Shown here: in pieces, positions 10,280 through 22,125 of the stretch
Position numbering within the stretch: position 1 is the first letter of the stretch
Layout: the number at the start of each line of letters is the position of its first letter
Assembly (NCBI GenBank): GCA_016630955.3
Contig: CM049987.1
Span: 2,852,001-2,916,000 of the forward strand
DNA from: Didymella arachidicola
Lineage: Eukaryota > Ascomycota > Dothideomycetes > Pleosporales > Didymellaceae
Length of the DNA: 64,000 bases
Direction: 5' to 3'
The notes under the pieces: generated by a model
Database searches by the model: none
Told to the model about the DNA's origin: nothing
Seen by the model: the letters and a program-made list of their open reading frames with translations, nothing else
Made by a program: the position numbers and the translations under genes

Positions 10280-11539
10280 TCACGCAACATCCTCGTAAAC
10301 ACTACACAGCCTCCCCTCCCTCCACACCCCCCTAATATTCAACGAATCATCAATCCTCACCAACGGATCCCCCTCAACAAGCAATAAATCCGCCCTCCTC
10401 CCCTCCCCCAACACCCCCCTATCCCCAAACCCAAACCTCTCCGCCGTCAAACTCGTCGCGCTCCGCAGCGCCTCCTCAGGACTCATCCCCACCTCATCAA
10501 CAAACAGCCTCAACTCGTGATGCATCGACAGCCCAAACGCAGTCCCCTTCGCCGGCCCCGCCGCATCAGACCCACACAGAATATCAACCCCGGCGTCCTT
10601 CAAAGCCCGGACAGACGCGTATGCGTACTCCGCTTTCCCGATCTGCGCTGCGAAGCTCATGCACGCACACATATTCCCGCGCTTATCCTCGCTGATCAGA
10701 TGCTGCACGCGCGGATCGTGTGCGAAGCGGTGCTGCATTGCCGCGCCCTCTGTGGTCAGGGATCCGATTGCGACGAGCGTGGGATTGCACCATGCGTTGT
10801 TCGCTTTGTATGCTGCGATGAGTTCGGCTGTGGGTGGGGCGTCGCAGAATGTGTGTGTGAGGCCGTTGACGCCGGCGTAGAGGACTTCCAGCGTGTCTTG
10901 GAGGCTCATGGCATGTGCGACGGTGAGGTAGCCGCGCTTACGGGACTCGGTGATGATGGTGCGCTGGAGCTCGGGCGAAGGCTTGGAGAGCGATAGGCCC
11001 ATGATGGTACCGGACTCGTGCATGAGTTTGATGTAGTCTGGGCCCATCTCGCGGGTGGTCCAGTCCAGATAGTCGATGACCGATTGGCGGTCTGTCAGTT
11101 TTGGCCAGGTTGCTATCGAGGCCAGTGTTGAGGGGCTCTTGTCGTGGGCTAGGATGACGGGGATTGGCCAGCCGTTCTCGATGGTTGCGGCCTGTCCGGC
11201 AGTCTTGTAGGAGGCAGTGTCTGATTCTTGGGTCTGCTGCTTCAGTTTGAGGACGTTGTGAAGCTCGTTCTGCATATCGCAGACGGTCGTTACACCGAAT
11301 CTCAGGGCTTGAGGGAGAGCTTCCGGATCAGCATTGTCTGCGTGTATGTGACAGTCGATCAGGCCAGGTAGGACGGTGTGACCGGGCTTGGAGTACGTCT
11401 TGAGTGGTATCTCATGGGTTGGCAGGCTGGAGGTCGGTCCCACCGATTTAATCTTTCCGTCTTCGACCAAAACGTAGCCTTCCTCGATGGTGGACTCCCC
11501 AGTAAAGACACGGACATCGCGAATTACGAAGGAAGACAT
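10280..11539 (-). CDS. Metal-dependent amidohydrolase (imidazolonepropionase/prolidase-like)
   Basis: Single-exon gene of 419 residues in the amidohydrolase superfamily; it should hydrolyse an amide or cyclic amide bond with a binuclear metal centre. The order of metal ligands is complete: HIH at 64-66 in LIDCHIHAD, a Lys at 171 in DYIKLMHESG (candidate carboxylated lysine), His209 (TVAHAMS), His229 (LTHTF) and Asp325 (GSDAAG). The N- and C-terminal strands (VIRDVRVFTG; ADLLLVEGDPL) form the usual small beta-sandwich. No signal peptide is present, so it is cytosolic. The pattern is that of the family containing bacterial Xaa-Arg carboxypeptidases and fungal ochratoxinase-like enzymes; the substrate cannot be read from sequence. 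The next gene upstream, also on the minus strand, is the histidine kinase. Confidence 0.85.
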   Translation of the reverse strand: MSSFVIRDVRVFTGESTIEEGYVLVEDGKIKSVGPTSSLPTHEIPLKTYSKPGHTVLPGLIDCHIHADNADPEALPQALRFGVTTVCDMQNELHNVLKLKQQTQESDTASYKTAGQAATIENGWPIPVILAHDKSPSTLASIATWPKLTDRQSVIDYLDWTTREMGPDYIKLMHESGTIMGLSLSKPSPELQRTIITESRKRGYLTVAHAMSLQDTLEVLYAGVNGLTHTFCDAPPTAELIAAYKANNAWCNPTLVAIGSLTTEGAAMQHRFAHDPRVQHLISEDKRGNMCACMSFAAQIGKAEYAYASVRALKDAGVDILCGSDAAGPAKGTAFGLSMHHELRLFVDEVGMSPEEALRSATSLTAERFGFGDRGVLGEGRRADLLLVEGDPLVRIDDSLNIRGVWREGRLCSVYEDVA

Positions 11540-12271
11540 GGTTCGACGGAGTCGTTGCAGTTGATATCCAGATGCGTAGTGGGTGACAGTACGGGTCGTA
11601 GTACACCGGCTATTTGTATGTCATCGGTCACTCGGTCTTCGAACGGAGCTGAGATGCGCATTCGACAGTATGGCGCCAACGGAGGGGTCTTGCCCGCGGG
11701 CTGACTGGCGGTTAATTACTTGAATCTTGCCTGAATCAAGCCAAGTGCTGATCTTCGAATCGACGACCGGCTAGTGCGATACTTTGTTCGGACTTCCGAG
11801 TGGACCTGAATGTCAGAACTACTCCAGGGCTCGCTCCTGCCGGTCCGTCATTGCAGTCGACATGTCAGACAGTCTCTAAATAAGCCTCCACATCCTCTTA
11901 CGAAGTCTTCTCTCATTGCTCTCGAGGAAGATACGTCTGGGCTAACGGTGCGGGCCGACCCGACCGGGTCGCTGAGGAGAGCCGAAACTTGGCAGTGCGA
12001 CTCTCGAAGCTAAACAGGTAGAAATTCGTGTGATTTTTACAATGGTCTTCCGGCCGGGTATGGCTCTGATGATCTAATGCTTGTGTCTCAAAATGCGTCT
12101 TGTCCATTGCTATGTCTCCTGACCATCCAATGAACTGAAACGCCTGCACCCATGGGTATTTCCAAACCGCGCCATGCAGCCGGCTCCCTTGACTGACGGT
12201 GCTTGTGTCACTGAAGCGCCCAATGACTACTGCCACGTTGCCTTCTTGCGACTAATACACAATTGATATGT
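11540..12271. other. Intergenic spacer
   Basis: 5' flank of the amidohydrolase and 3' flank of the histidine kinase gene. Short frames on both strands show no resemblance to anything I know. No repeat seen. Confidence 0.45.
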
Positions 12272-15200
12272 TTACCCACCACCAACGCCCTTCACAATTC
12301 CCCTCATCCTCGCCAGCAATTCGGCAACCCTGAACGGCTTCCCCACAACATCATCCATACCCGCCTGCATCGCGGTCTCAATCTGCTGCTGTCTCACATT
12401 CGCCGTGACGCCGATGACTGGGACCCTACCCACTAGCAACCCCTCACTCTCCAGCTCCCTTATCTTAGCAACAGCCGTCAGGCCGTTCATGATCGGCATC
12501 TCCCAGTCCATGAGTATGAGGCTCAGCTCGACCGGCGCATTTGTCCCTTCGTTACCATTGGACGGCATAGTAAGCAGCGAAGCAGCATCATCATCGACCT
12601 GAATACTCGGTCGGCGACTTGCCGAGCGCGCGGAGTAGGCATCGTGATTCCAGCGCGTAGTCCTCGGCAGGAAATCTAGCGATTCGCGGCCGTGGTTTGC
12701 GACGCTGACGATGCAGCCGAGGTTCCGCAGCTGCTTGGCGAGGACTTTCTGATTCACGAGATTGTCCTCTACGACGAGGACGTGCAGTGTTTCGGGTATG
12801 CTTTGGGTGCGCTTTAGCTCGGCGATGTCAAGAGGCGGTGGGAGCCCGAGGGCTTCGGTGCTAGGCGATGAGGTTGCGGGAGCGGTTGCGGGGCGTGGGA
12901 CGCTCACTGCTGGAGGTGGTTCGATGGCAGTGGGCGGAGGTGAAGGGTCTGGACTGGTCTGATCTTCGTGCCATAATTGACTGTTTTTGCGCAAAATCTC
13001 AGGTATGACTGGCGGTAGATCGCGGGAGAGGCTTGGCTTTTTGCTTCGGTGTCTAATGTCTTCTGGAAAGACCTCTGGTAGACTACCCTTCCGCAGCATG
13101 GTGGGCTTCACCTGTCGAGCTTTGATGTAAAAGCTGAACGTGCTGCCTTTCTTATACTCGCTCGCAAGACCTATCGAGCCACCTTGAAGCTCGGTCAGTC
13201 TTCGCGATATAAACAAGCCTAACCCAGAGCCGCCATAATGGACATGTGTACGAGGCGAAGCCTGAGAAAAGCGTTGGAATAGCGACGTCGTCTGCTCCTG
13301 AGTCAAGCCACGACCTGTATCGCTGACCGAAAATTGTATGAAAGACGTGGGCCCTTGCTTCCAGTCCTGCTCCAGGTGGTGGTTCTCTCCAACAAGTTTC
13401 GTCTCGATGAACTGAATACCATCGGGTGTCGATACAGGCTCCGCTGCACTGGCTGCAAGTGTGACTATAATTTCGCGTGTCTTATTCTCCGATCGCGTGA
13501 ACTTGATAGCGTTTGTGAGGAGGTTTATGAGTACCTGCAAAACTCGCGTGGGATCCAGCGAGAACCAGTCTGCTCCTAGGTCACGATACGACTGGTCCAC
13601 AATGCAGAACAGGTCCACTCCTGTAGCCTTCGCCTCGGAATCAAACATCTTCACTGCATGCCTCACAACGCTCTCAGGCTGAGCGTCGACAGGTGTTATA
13701 ACGAGCAGGCCGGAGTCAAGCTTGGACATTGTAAGAATATCGTCGACGATATGCCGCATGTGCTGCGCGCATTGAACGATCGTTTGCGCTGAGTCCAAGG
13801 TCTGGTCGAGGAGATGGAAGTACGTTGTCGGACTTGGTGGGTTGCCGTCGCTAAAGGAGTACGAGGAGAGGATGCCGTCAGCACACTGCATGATTGCTGA
13901 CAGAGGATTACGCATCTCATGCGATGTTGTGTCGATGAAATGCTCCAGGTGTTGTTTGCTCTCGAGCGCAATGTCAGTGCGTATCTTCTGTATTCCTTCC
14001 GCCCATTTCTGCTTTGAGATGTCTGTAACGCTCCCAACGATCTCAAGGAGCTCGTCGTTTGGTCCCAGCTCGGGATATGCAGAGCACAGGATCCACTTGT
14101 GATGCTGTGAGCCGCGGCACTCGGGCTGCTCCAGCTCAGGTGGCGGTGACCATAGCATCTTTGTCTTGAGCTCGAAGATGACAGGTATCTTCTCCATGAC
14201 TAGCTTGCCAAAGACTCCCTCGCACTTGGCAATGTCCTCAGGGAAGACAATACTGAGCCATGCCTGCATGGCGTCCTCGACGTCGGCTGCCACTTCAAAC
14301 ATATCGTACCTGCCAGCGTCAGTTGATCGCTACCGTTCTTCCATGTGATTATTTGCTTACCACCGACGATTCCTGTACGTGTACTTGCCCAGAGCATCCA
14401 TAATGAAGATTGCAACGTCACTCCGCTCTGCGAAACTCTGAAACTTCTTTTCTTTAGCCTCAATCTCGTTCAGCAGTTGCTGTTGCAGATTCGCTGCATT
14501 CTCGATAGCCTTCTCTTTCTGTCGAACCTCGGCATCGAAAAGCGCCACACTGGCCAAGCTTGTAGCCATCATACGCAGCATGACGTGGACGAATTTTTGA
14601 TAGTTATCATCGAAGGGCCTCCGCGGGTTCACGCCTAGAATCACAAAGCCTTCAACTTGTGCATTGTCGCCAGTGGTAGGCATGATAGGACATATCACCA
14701 CGACGCGACACGGGTCGCCGTAGCCTTTCCAGTCAACATCAGCCAACACAGAATCTGGGAGGTTCAAGTCGGCAAGGTGGACAATTGTTGCTTTGCCGCG
14801 GTTTGCAGCCTCAAGGAGGTAAGAATGGAAGATGTAATCGTTTTCGTGGATATTAATCGTCGGTGGAGCGAGGACATGGCCACTTTCGACGCCTATAGAG
14901 CCTTTGAGCTCGCAATTACCGAGGACCTTGTTGTGGCCAGTACCCGGGGAAGATATGGAGCCGAGATCTGATCCGTATCTGTGCTCTGCGGAATACAGCA
15001 GCGCAAACGGAACGTCTTTCGGGTTGAGGCTTAGTGTTTGCTTCGCGATGTCCCAGATTGACTGGAACGATCGAGCGTTTGCAGTCTGACTGCCCAGCTC
15101 CACCAAGATGCCAACTCGACGCTCGAGCAGGTGGTGTTTGGTCGTCTCGAAGAGGTGATGGTAGTAGCTCGTAACGTGACCCTCCCTGTCCAGTACGGGC

Positions 15201-16285
15201 GTGAATTGGAACGACCAATAAGTCTCCTCAAGGAAGCCGTGTCTGTCGATGAATAACGGTACATCGTGCTCTCGTAACGAGGCTCCGGTCGCATTGATGT
15301 GATCAATGAGCGGTGTGAAAGTAGGCCAGTAGTTGCTTGCATGCGTGCGGGCGCTCTTGCCCATACAAGGATGAAGCACGCCGAGCAGCTGAATGTACGC
15401 CTCGTTGTAGACCATAATGGCATGTTCGCCCCAGAACAGTATCGCAGGGTAAGTGTCGTTAAGCGTCATGTTGACCACGCAGCGCAGCTCAGACGACCAT
15501 GCCGCCATATCTCCGAGGGGAGTTTGCGACCAGTCAGTCTCGCGGAAGTATCTGATGTGCTCGGATATAGTAGCAGGCGGCGCTTCGAATGTATAGTCGT
15601 AGGGCCCGTGTTGACTCGGACTCGTGGCATCCAACAGGACCTCCCTGCATGCTGAGTTCACGTCCGGACTCCTTACGGTCGTACGCTCGCTAGGCAGGTG
15701 TGCTATGAGGGGGAGCTGCTTCGGCGAACTACGCTCTTTAGAAGGGGGTATCGGCCGCAGCTTAGCGTTGCCAGGGTCGGACCACAGCATCCACGCCTTC
15801 ACACCGCTGACCACCTTGTAGTGCTTCACAGTGACCGCCGTCCACAGATGGCCTTCGAACATGTAGGCATTGCCGCGTCGCGACGGATCGCACTCGTCTA
15901 CAACATCTAACAACCAGTTGCGGAAGGCGCCGTGGAGAGCTGCGCTGTCTACGAACAGTCCTCCTTTGCTCTGCTGTCCCGTGACACGCGTCAGGAGGCT
16001 TTCCTCACTCCTCAGGGCCGTGTTGCTGTATAAGAGCTCGAGTGGGCCATCTGGGTGCAGTGTAGTGCCGGCGTGAATCGCGAAGGAAGGGCGTTCGTCG
16101 CTGTCAAGGTAGCTCAGTAACTTCGAATTGGTGAGGTCGGCGTGCAGTGTCTCGCGCTTGAATCCTGCCAGGGTGCGAGCAGCGCACATCTGCATTTCCT
16201 GGTCCTTCGTAATCGCATCGTGGTAGCGCTGTTCGCCTTCAGCCGAGGCATCTGGTGAGTCGTCCTGGGCCATGGCCTGCCTCAT
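12272..16285 (-). CDS. Hybrid sensor histidine kinase with response-regulator domain
   Basis: Two exons, 14361-16285 and 12272-14309, separated by a 51-nt intron, give 1320 residues. Order from the N-terminus: an uncharacterised ~230-residue region; a sensor region starting near FRETDWSQTPLGDMAAWSSEL (about 247-267), with a PAS-like part around AILFWGEHAIMVYNEAYIQLLG and a GAF-like part; a second PAS across the splice junction (YTYRNRRW/YDMFEVA); HisKA with SHEMRNP, phospho-His about 772; HATPase with N-box VLINLLTNAIKF and glycine boxes SDTGRGL and GGSGLGL; a linker; and a receiver domain (VLVVEDNLVN, phospho-acceptor Asp about 1243 in LILMDWEMP, VTAN, GKPF). No HPt domain or transmembrane segment, so it is a cytosolic sensor feeding an Ypd1-type relay. 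The first sensor block is typical of filamentous-fungal hybrid kinases; the signal is unknown. A second ATG at 16273 is an equally possible start. Confidence 0.92.
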
Positions 16286-17393
16286 CCGGCGCAGAGGTGG
16301 GAAGCTTCAAAGGGCCGCGGGGAGAAACAGCGCATTCTCCTCAGTCTCTGCACGGCGTGACGTTGATGACAGCAGCAGCAAAGACGCTGCAGCCTTCCCC
16401 CGCCATGGGCGCTGTTGGAGAGTTAGCTCCAGGGCCTGGTGTTCGATGCACCGTCTGGCCCGGCTTTAGCGTCCGCGTTGCTGCGAAAGCGGTGATTGGA
16501 CGCAGCTGGAATGCTGTTCTTGTTTGGCGTGCGCGTTTACTTTACATGGCAGCTAAATTTTGATGCGAGTGGAAGATATCGTGCTTAGGGGAAGGCGTTG
16601 GATCAATTGTCCGGCGCACGATGTGCAAGACATCACCGAGTTGCTGCAAGTCGGCACTTGCAGGTCGTGAGACAGCCTGGGGAAACCACCGGGGATCTTT
16701 GCCGGATCGGCGAGCGAGATCGCCAGCCCTTGCTGTTTCCTATTTGGCTACGGTGCTCTGTTCAATGGTTCAGATGTATAAGTTGGTAATCGCTATGGGA
16801 TTCTGAGATTGCCATGCATTGACGAGAAGGATATCTCCGCTTTAAACACACTGTAACGGCAACTCTAAACAGCCCCACAGACTATTGTCCACCATGGCTT
16901 ACCGTGCTACTTCAATGCCCAAACTTTTCTCCAGTCCAAAACGTGCGTTGCAGTCTTTAGAGCCGCACGGAACGTCCACCGCAGATAGGTATTGCGCCTC
17001 ACTCCCTGTGATGGCTCCCGATCGTCAATGCTCGCCGGTCTCTATCGACGGTAAGATAGTGTCACTGATCCTCGACAACTGCGTTTGAGCAGCGGCTGAG
17101 CTTGTCTGATACGATCGTTCACTTCCTTCTCTCGCCTGAATTCTAGTTCGAATCACAATCTCCAGATTGTCTTTGCTAGAGATGTTCCGTTCACTCATGT
17201 CCTCCGCTACTGAATACTGCGGTGTTAGGGTATCAATGTCGTCCTCCATGTCTAGCTGCCGTAGACCTGCGTCCTCAAGCTGCTGGAGTGCCTAAGCTCC
17301 AGTGTGAGCAGCTGCAGCAGCGAATCCTTCTTCGATGTGCTCTTGCACACGCTCTTCTGTAGGTCCGTCAAAATACAAAGCCCGTCGGAGTCT
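16286..17393. other. 1.1 kb intergenic region
   Basis: Upstream region of the histidine kinase and 3' flank of the GCP3 gene. A plus-strand frame with an ATG at 16894 (about 64 codons, or 57 with a possible GTAAGA..CAG intron) has no recognisable domain. Nothing is firm. Confidence 0.35.
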
Positions 17394-20188
17394 CTAACTC
17401 GCAACAGTCGTCTTCACCGCAGGAGTCTCCTTCTCTTTCTCACGTCTCTTTTCAGCTTTTCTTCGCCTTCGCTCTGGCTTGTAGACGTCATTAAAGTTGA
17501 TGTTGACAGCCAGCATCTTAAGCTCACCATCTGGCGAGTGTACCAAATCGCCGAGCAGCAGACATATCCTCGATCCGAATTCAGTGGCCAAAGTTGCCAA
17601 GCGCTGTCGTAAAGCCGGCAGTACATCGTCTTCGCCTGAACCTCCATTGCCGACCCTAAGTAGAGGCGGCGGAAAAGGGGAATCGGGATCATATCGCGAC
17701 GCTCCACGTGACGCAGCAAGTGGATCCGGTGTCGACGTTCGCGAGGTCTCTCTTTCAGAAAGACCCCATCGTCCCGCTGCAGTGCGCGTCTCGATCTTGG
17801 CGGCAGCTTCTTGTCGACGGGTGAACTCGGCGACGGAGAATGAGTACAAGCTGTCCACCGTGTCTTTGTAAGCGAGCATATTCTTGAGCAGCTCATGCAG
17901 CTGGCCGGTGAAATCGATGCTCTGGCTGCCCAAGAGACCCTTGCGCGTAATATTGTTTAGGTACTTGGCGTGCGCATCGATCATGTCGTCTAATGTGCTC
18001 TCTGGCTTGTTCAACGCCTTCTGCAAATCGATCCAGGATGACTCAATGACTTCGAAGAGAATGTAGTGCTGGAGCTGGTTGACGAAATGCACCATCTCTG
18101 CCATGGCGCACCGCGCTTTCTTCCAGTCTTTGCCAAACTTGTCGTCGACCGTACCCAAAACGCCGCGAGCCCCCGTCATGCAGCGACGCCAAGTGGAGCC
18201 AAGGGCGAACTCAACTCGCTTGACACGCCACAAGAAGTTGAAGACCTTGAGGTACTGCTTCGATCCATACGGTGTGACAATGACATCGACCGGCGCGTCG
18301 ATCTTGTATTCCAAGGTAAAGACGTCCCAGCCAATCTCGCCGTGTGACAACTCCAGCATACGGGAGTCGAGTCTTCGAAGAACATCGGCAGTGTCGTATT
18401 GCGCATTCGAGTTTCGCACAGCGTGCTCAAGCTGGGCAGTGAGCGTGTGTCGGTATTGAGTGTTCGCTGGTCGGTCGAGGTTCGATGCTAATGATTCCAT
18501 GAGGACAGCAATGAAATCACCAGCACCGAGGAGCATGTACGACTTGAGCGCTTGCAGGTGGTCAAAGAGCTTGAACTTGTTGCCCATCAGCTCAATCAGA
18601 CGCGCCATTGTCGTTTTGTACGCGTCGCCGATGGAGCGCTCAAGGTTGGCGGTGTCGCCATAGTGCAGCTCTTTGGACGCCTCTTTCGAGTACGTGTCAA
18701 CCCAGTTTGCATCTCCGCAGCCGTAGCGGATGAAGTTGAGAGTCTTGCCGATGAGGAATACCCTCCTGGCAAAGTCGTCCGCAACGATAGTCGGTACCAT
18801 CTTGTCGTTGAGCTTGTATTTGTCTTCCCATACGCTCGTCGCACCCCCTTTGCCCTGATCAACATCCATCATCTCGTCCTCGTTCTGCTCGGAGACGAAG
18901 AATTCGCCGTAGGGGTCGGACAGCTCGCCGTCATAGACCCACTGCCGCAGCATATCGTAGAACGGTCGTGTGACGTCGGACAGTAAGCGTTCAGCAAATG
19001 ACATGACGTATGGGTCGCCGTGGTTGAGTGAGAAGGAATGTATGAGTGAGATCAACTGCCCACCTTTTAGGTTCTTGGACTGCTCCACCATCAAGCTCAT
19101 CAGTCGCAGGCCCATGGTCGCATCGCGAGTCCAGATGACACATCGCTTGAGAGTGACGCCGGCCTTACTAACACCTTGATGAGCAGGACCTTCGCCCAGC
19201 TGCGCCAACGCTCTTCTGATCTGTCCCTCTAGAGTGGCAACGAGGCCCAAGTACGCGCGAAGCTCCTTGCCCAATGCCGACCGGAAGCTTTGTCCTATCA
19301 AGTCTCCTTCGCTCGATTCAACAAAGTCTGCCAGTCCCTTGTACAGAATGGCGGGCTCGGCGAGGGTATGTAGCAGCCCAACGATGGGCACTGGCAGACT
19401 GGCAGGTAGCTTCAACGCAGTCGAGGATGGGAAGACGAGCTTTGAGGAGGAGAGGCCCTGGAGCGTGAAGGGAAGGTCGCGGAGAAGCTCCGTCTCCGAG
19501 GGGCCCATTGCAATCTTCTCGACATGGGCAGCGTCCTGTACCTGGTCCTTGTTCGCTTCCTGTGTGCGTCGCTCCTTGCGCCTCTCCAGCTTGTCGTCTG
19601 GTGGTGCCGGCCGAACCAATGCTTTAGGCAAGGGCTCATGGGCTGGGTACTGCGGCAGCCCTTGCTTTGCGAAAGCGTCGCCGAATGCTGGGTTGTCGTA
19701 CGCTGGGGCAGGCAGAGGCTGGTGTCTGACGGGAGTCGTGGGACCGCGCGAGCGGCTGCGCGAGGAGTCGAACGAGGGGTTCTGCTGAGCTGCAGTCGGC
19801 AGATCGGAGAGCTCGTGGAGGAAGTACAGCATGCGCCACTTCTCGTTCAGCACTGGCTGGTCCTCGAGGCGTCCGAGCAGGTTGTGCAGGCGGGCGATCT
19901 TGCTGACATCTGGACTGGGCCCAGCAACTATGGTCATGTTAGTCGGCTATCACCCAATACTGCGCCCAGAGATGTCCCACTCTTAGCTTCCAGTAGACTC
20001 GAAATGTGGTGGACGTCTGGCACGGCCTTGGGCTCTCCCGCCGCGATCAGCTGCTGTATGGACTCGTCGTACGCTTCTTGCAGGCGCTGCTCGGCCTGTT
20101 CCTCGCTGTCGTTCGGATCATCAGGTACGATGCGCTGCAACAGCTCGTCCAACGCGTGCCCGACGCGCTCATGGTTGAACGAGGCCAT
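17394..20188 (-). CDS. Gamma-tubulin complex component 3 (Spc98/Alp6-type)
   Basis: Exon 1 is 19981-20188 and exon 2 is 17394-19927, with a 53-nt intron (phase 1); the protein is 913 residues. It belongs to the Spc97/Spc98 family that nucleates microtubules at spindle pole bodies. GCP3 rather than GCP2 is indicated by YRHTLTAQLEHAVRNSNAQYD, VLRRLDSRMLE, GEIGWDVFTLEYKIDAPVD, YLKVFNFLWRVKRVEF and MVHFVNQLQHYILFEVIE, a block that in GCP3 proteins lines the gamma-tubulin-binding C-terminal domain. The N-terminal ~200 residues are Pro/Arg-rich and linker-like, followed by the N-terminal GCP domain (LLRDLPFTLQG, then KLPASLPVPIVGLLH). The tail is basic (KPERRRRKAEKRREKEKE), as in many fungal homologues. 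The short first exon carries the conserved start MASFNHERVGHALDELLQR. It is divergent from the BTB-like gene. Confidence 0.92.
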
Positions 20189-20770
20189 GGCGACGCGTTG
20201 TTTTGCGCAGCTGCAGTGTTGGTGTTGAACAACAATTGGCCGTTGCGGGGAGTCGCGAGTTTCGGCCCGCCTGCCACATCATTCACTCGGTCCCACCACA
20301 CGTCACTACGCCACGGCTTCTGTTCATGCTGTGCTCAACTCATCGCCATCTTGACCTGCTCGACATGTGCATGACTTTTCGGCGAAGTAGTCTCCACTAA
20401 CATACTACTAGCGTAAGACGTCCCAAAGCAATGAAGAGCTGCACATCACGACAAACCAGCTCATGCTGCACTGAAAGGAGGCCATCGACATTTGACCGCT
20501 ATGTGAGACTAATTGATCGTTGAACTGTAGTCGAGTTCTATGTGTTGCTGACTTAGGCTATTCTCTATTCTCTTACATTCTGCGCGTCCATGCACAAGGC
20601 CATTGACATTTCCAGTCTCTCTCACTTCATGCTAGTTCCCGCCCATGACTTGCGCGAGGTAAGATTCAGCAAGTATCAGAGCAGGGAAGAGGGTATATAA
20701 GGTTGATTCTCCTGCTACAATTCGCTCTTTCACCACCTTTCCCATCGACGCCTACCCCACAATATCTGTC
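20189..20770. promoter_or_regulatory. Divergent upstream region of GCP3 and the BTB-like gene
   Basis: 582 bp between two start codons on opposite strands. It holds a TATATAA box (20694-20700) for the plus-strand gene, 71 bp before its ATG. No TATA was seen on the GCP3 side. Confidence 0.5.
20694..20700 (+). promoter_or_regulatory. TATA box of the BTB-like gene
   Basis: TATATAA in the context GAGGGTATATAAGG, 71 bp upstream of the ATG at 20771. Confidence 0.55.
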
Positions 20771-22125
20771 ATGAGCGTCGAACCACCATCAACACCAAGC
20801 GCTCCGTCGAGAGCATGTACGATAATTCGCGACAGTATCGAAGAAGCTCCCATAATGGCTGAACCCACATCTTCCGTCGTGCAAGGAGTGCACGCCACGC
20901 CGCCCAGGACGACGACGTTGAATACGAATGGGGAGAAGCAAGTTGCAATTCTCAAGTAAGTGTCCATGTCTCTGTTGTCCTTCATATACTCATTGAGGTG
21001 CCAGAAATCCAATGCAGCAGGTCATTACCATCCTTTTCGGCGAGGACGTTCGCAGCTGGACTTCGATTCACGAGCAGACCCTGTGCAAGCACAGTGAGAA
21101 AATGACTGATCTTGCACTTAGGGCAGCGGAAAGGCGCGAAGCGCACAGCAAGGTTGACGTTTGGCTGGAGCAGCTGGATTCCATCACCGTGCTTGGTGAG
21201 GATTTAGATCAATTCGAGAAGCAGTCGCTTGAGGCGAAGGTAAGTCCCTGTACTCCGATCACGGTCGGTTTGACTAACACGACCCTAGCTCATAGCGATA
21301 ATTCTGGAGATCTGGGAACAGTTTCCTGTTACAAACTACCAAAAGCCCACGGGCAAGGCAATTCGCGACATACTCGATAAGCAGTATACGAGCGGCAACC
21401 TGATGCCATCAGCCGAGAAGCCAAAGACATTGAAGATGTTTCATAGCTTCGACTCGACCAAGCGCCTGCACTCGCTAAACTCTGAGGGTCTTGTTGAGGT
21501 CGCCGAAGAAGTGTGTACTCGACTTCAGAAGTTCAAGGCCGCAGAGAAGCAGCTGGCAAGGAAAAGTGCTGTCATCGCATGGGCTCAAGGACGACTCATT
21601 TTGCGCGATGCCAGTGAGAAGAGCGTCGTATCACTCGTGAAATGGGCATATGACGGAACGCTCAACTATGACAATGCCGAGCACCTCTATGATCTGTGGG
21701 CATTGGCTACACGCCTCCAGTTTGATGTGCTCACCGAGGAGTGTGTGGATCGACTCTACAATGCTGTTTCCGCTGGTGTTGACAAGTTTTCTCGGCAAGG
21801 CATACCTTTGCGAACCCTGCTCGGGCTGCACGATGAACGAGGAGTTCCAGCCTCATCCGATGACGTTGTAGCCACGATGTTTCATCACGTTCTCAAAGAC
21901 GACCAGTTACCCAAAAAGCTGTCGGAGCTCATCATCGACGCCATAGCAAGGGGTATGGACTCGGCGATGTGGGTCCAAGTTCGAAGTATGGTTAGTCACG
22001 ACACCTGCCGTAAGCTGATCGACTTCATGATCGTCTACAGGGATGTCAAGGTGGAGGGAGGTTTCGATGATGGCAGTCTCCTCAAGCTTGAGACACCGCA
22101 AGTGAATCTTCAGGCATCAAAATGA
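20771..22125 (+). CDS. BTB/POZ-like domain protein, function unknown
   Basis: Three exons, 20771-20955, 21005-21239 and 21289-22125, with 49-nt introns (the second with a TGACTAAC branch site), give 418 residues. After a ~55-residue Pro/Thr-rich leader, QVITILFGEDVRSWTSIHEQTLCKHSEKM fits the first strand-helix of a BTB fold (V-T-I..G....F.VH...LC..S..F). VVSLVKWAYDGTLNYDNAEHLYDLWALATRLQFDVLTEECVDRLY further on is the typical lower half (the VxxxLxWLYtgxL..... segment, then an adaptor-like helix bundle). The two halves are separated by ~110 residues, which is long for BTB and suggests an insertion or a divergent fold. Fungal proteins of this kind often have no known role; Cul3 adaptor activity is only a possibility. 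No other domain was seen. Confidence 0.7.

Noticed and set aside
415..16285. Large open frames antisense to GC-rich genes (for example opposite uS15m, RPS0 and the EAF gene)
   Set aside because: They are shadows of real genes caused by GC-rich codon use; their translations are Arg/Pro/Ala/Gly-biased with no motifs.
16894..17088. Small plus-strand protein of about 57-64 residues
   Set aside because: No family resemblance and only a speculative intron; kept out of the gene list.
17140..17170. tRNA B-box-like AGTTCGAATC
   Set aside because: No A-box or cloverleaf stems could be found at the right distance.
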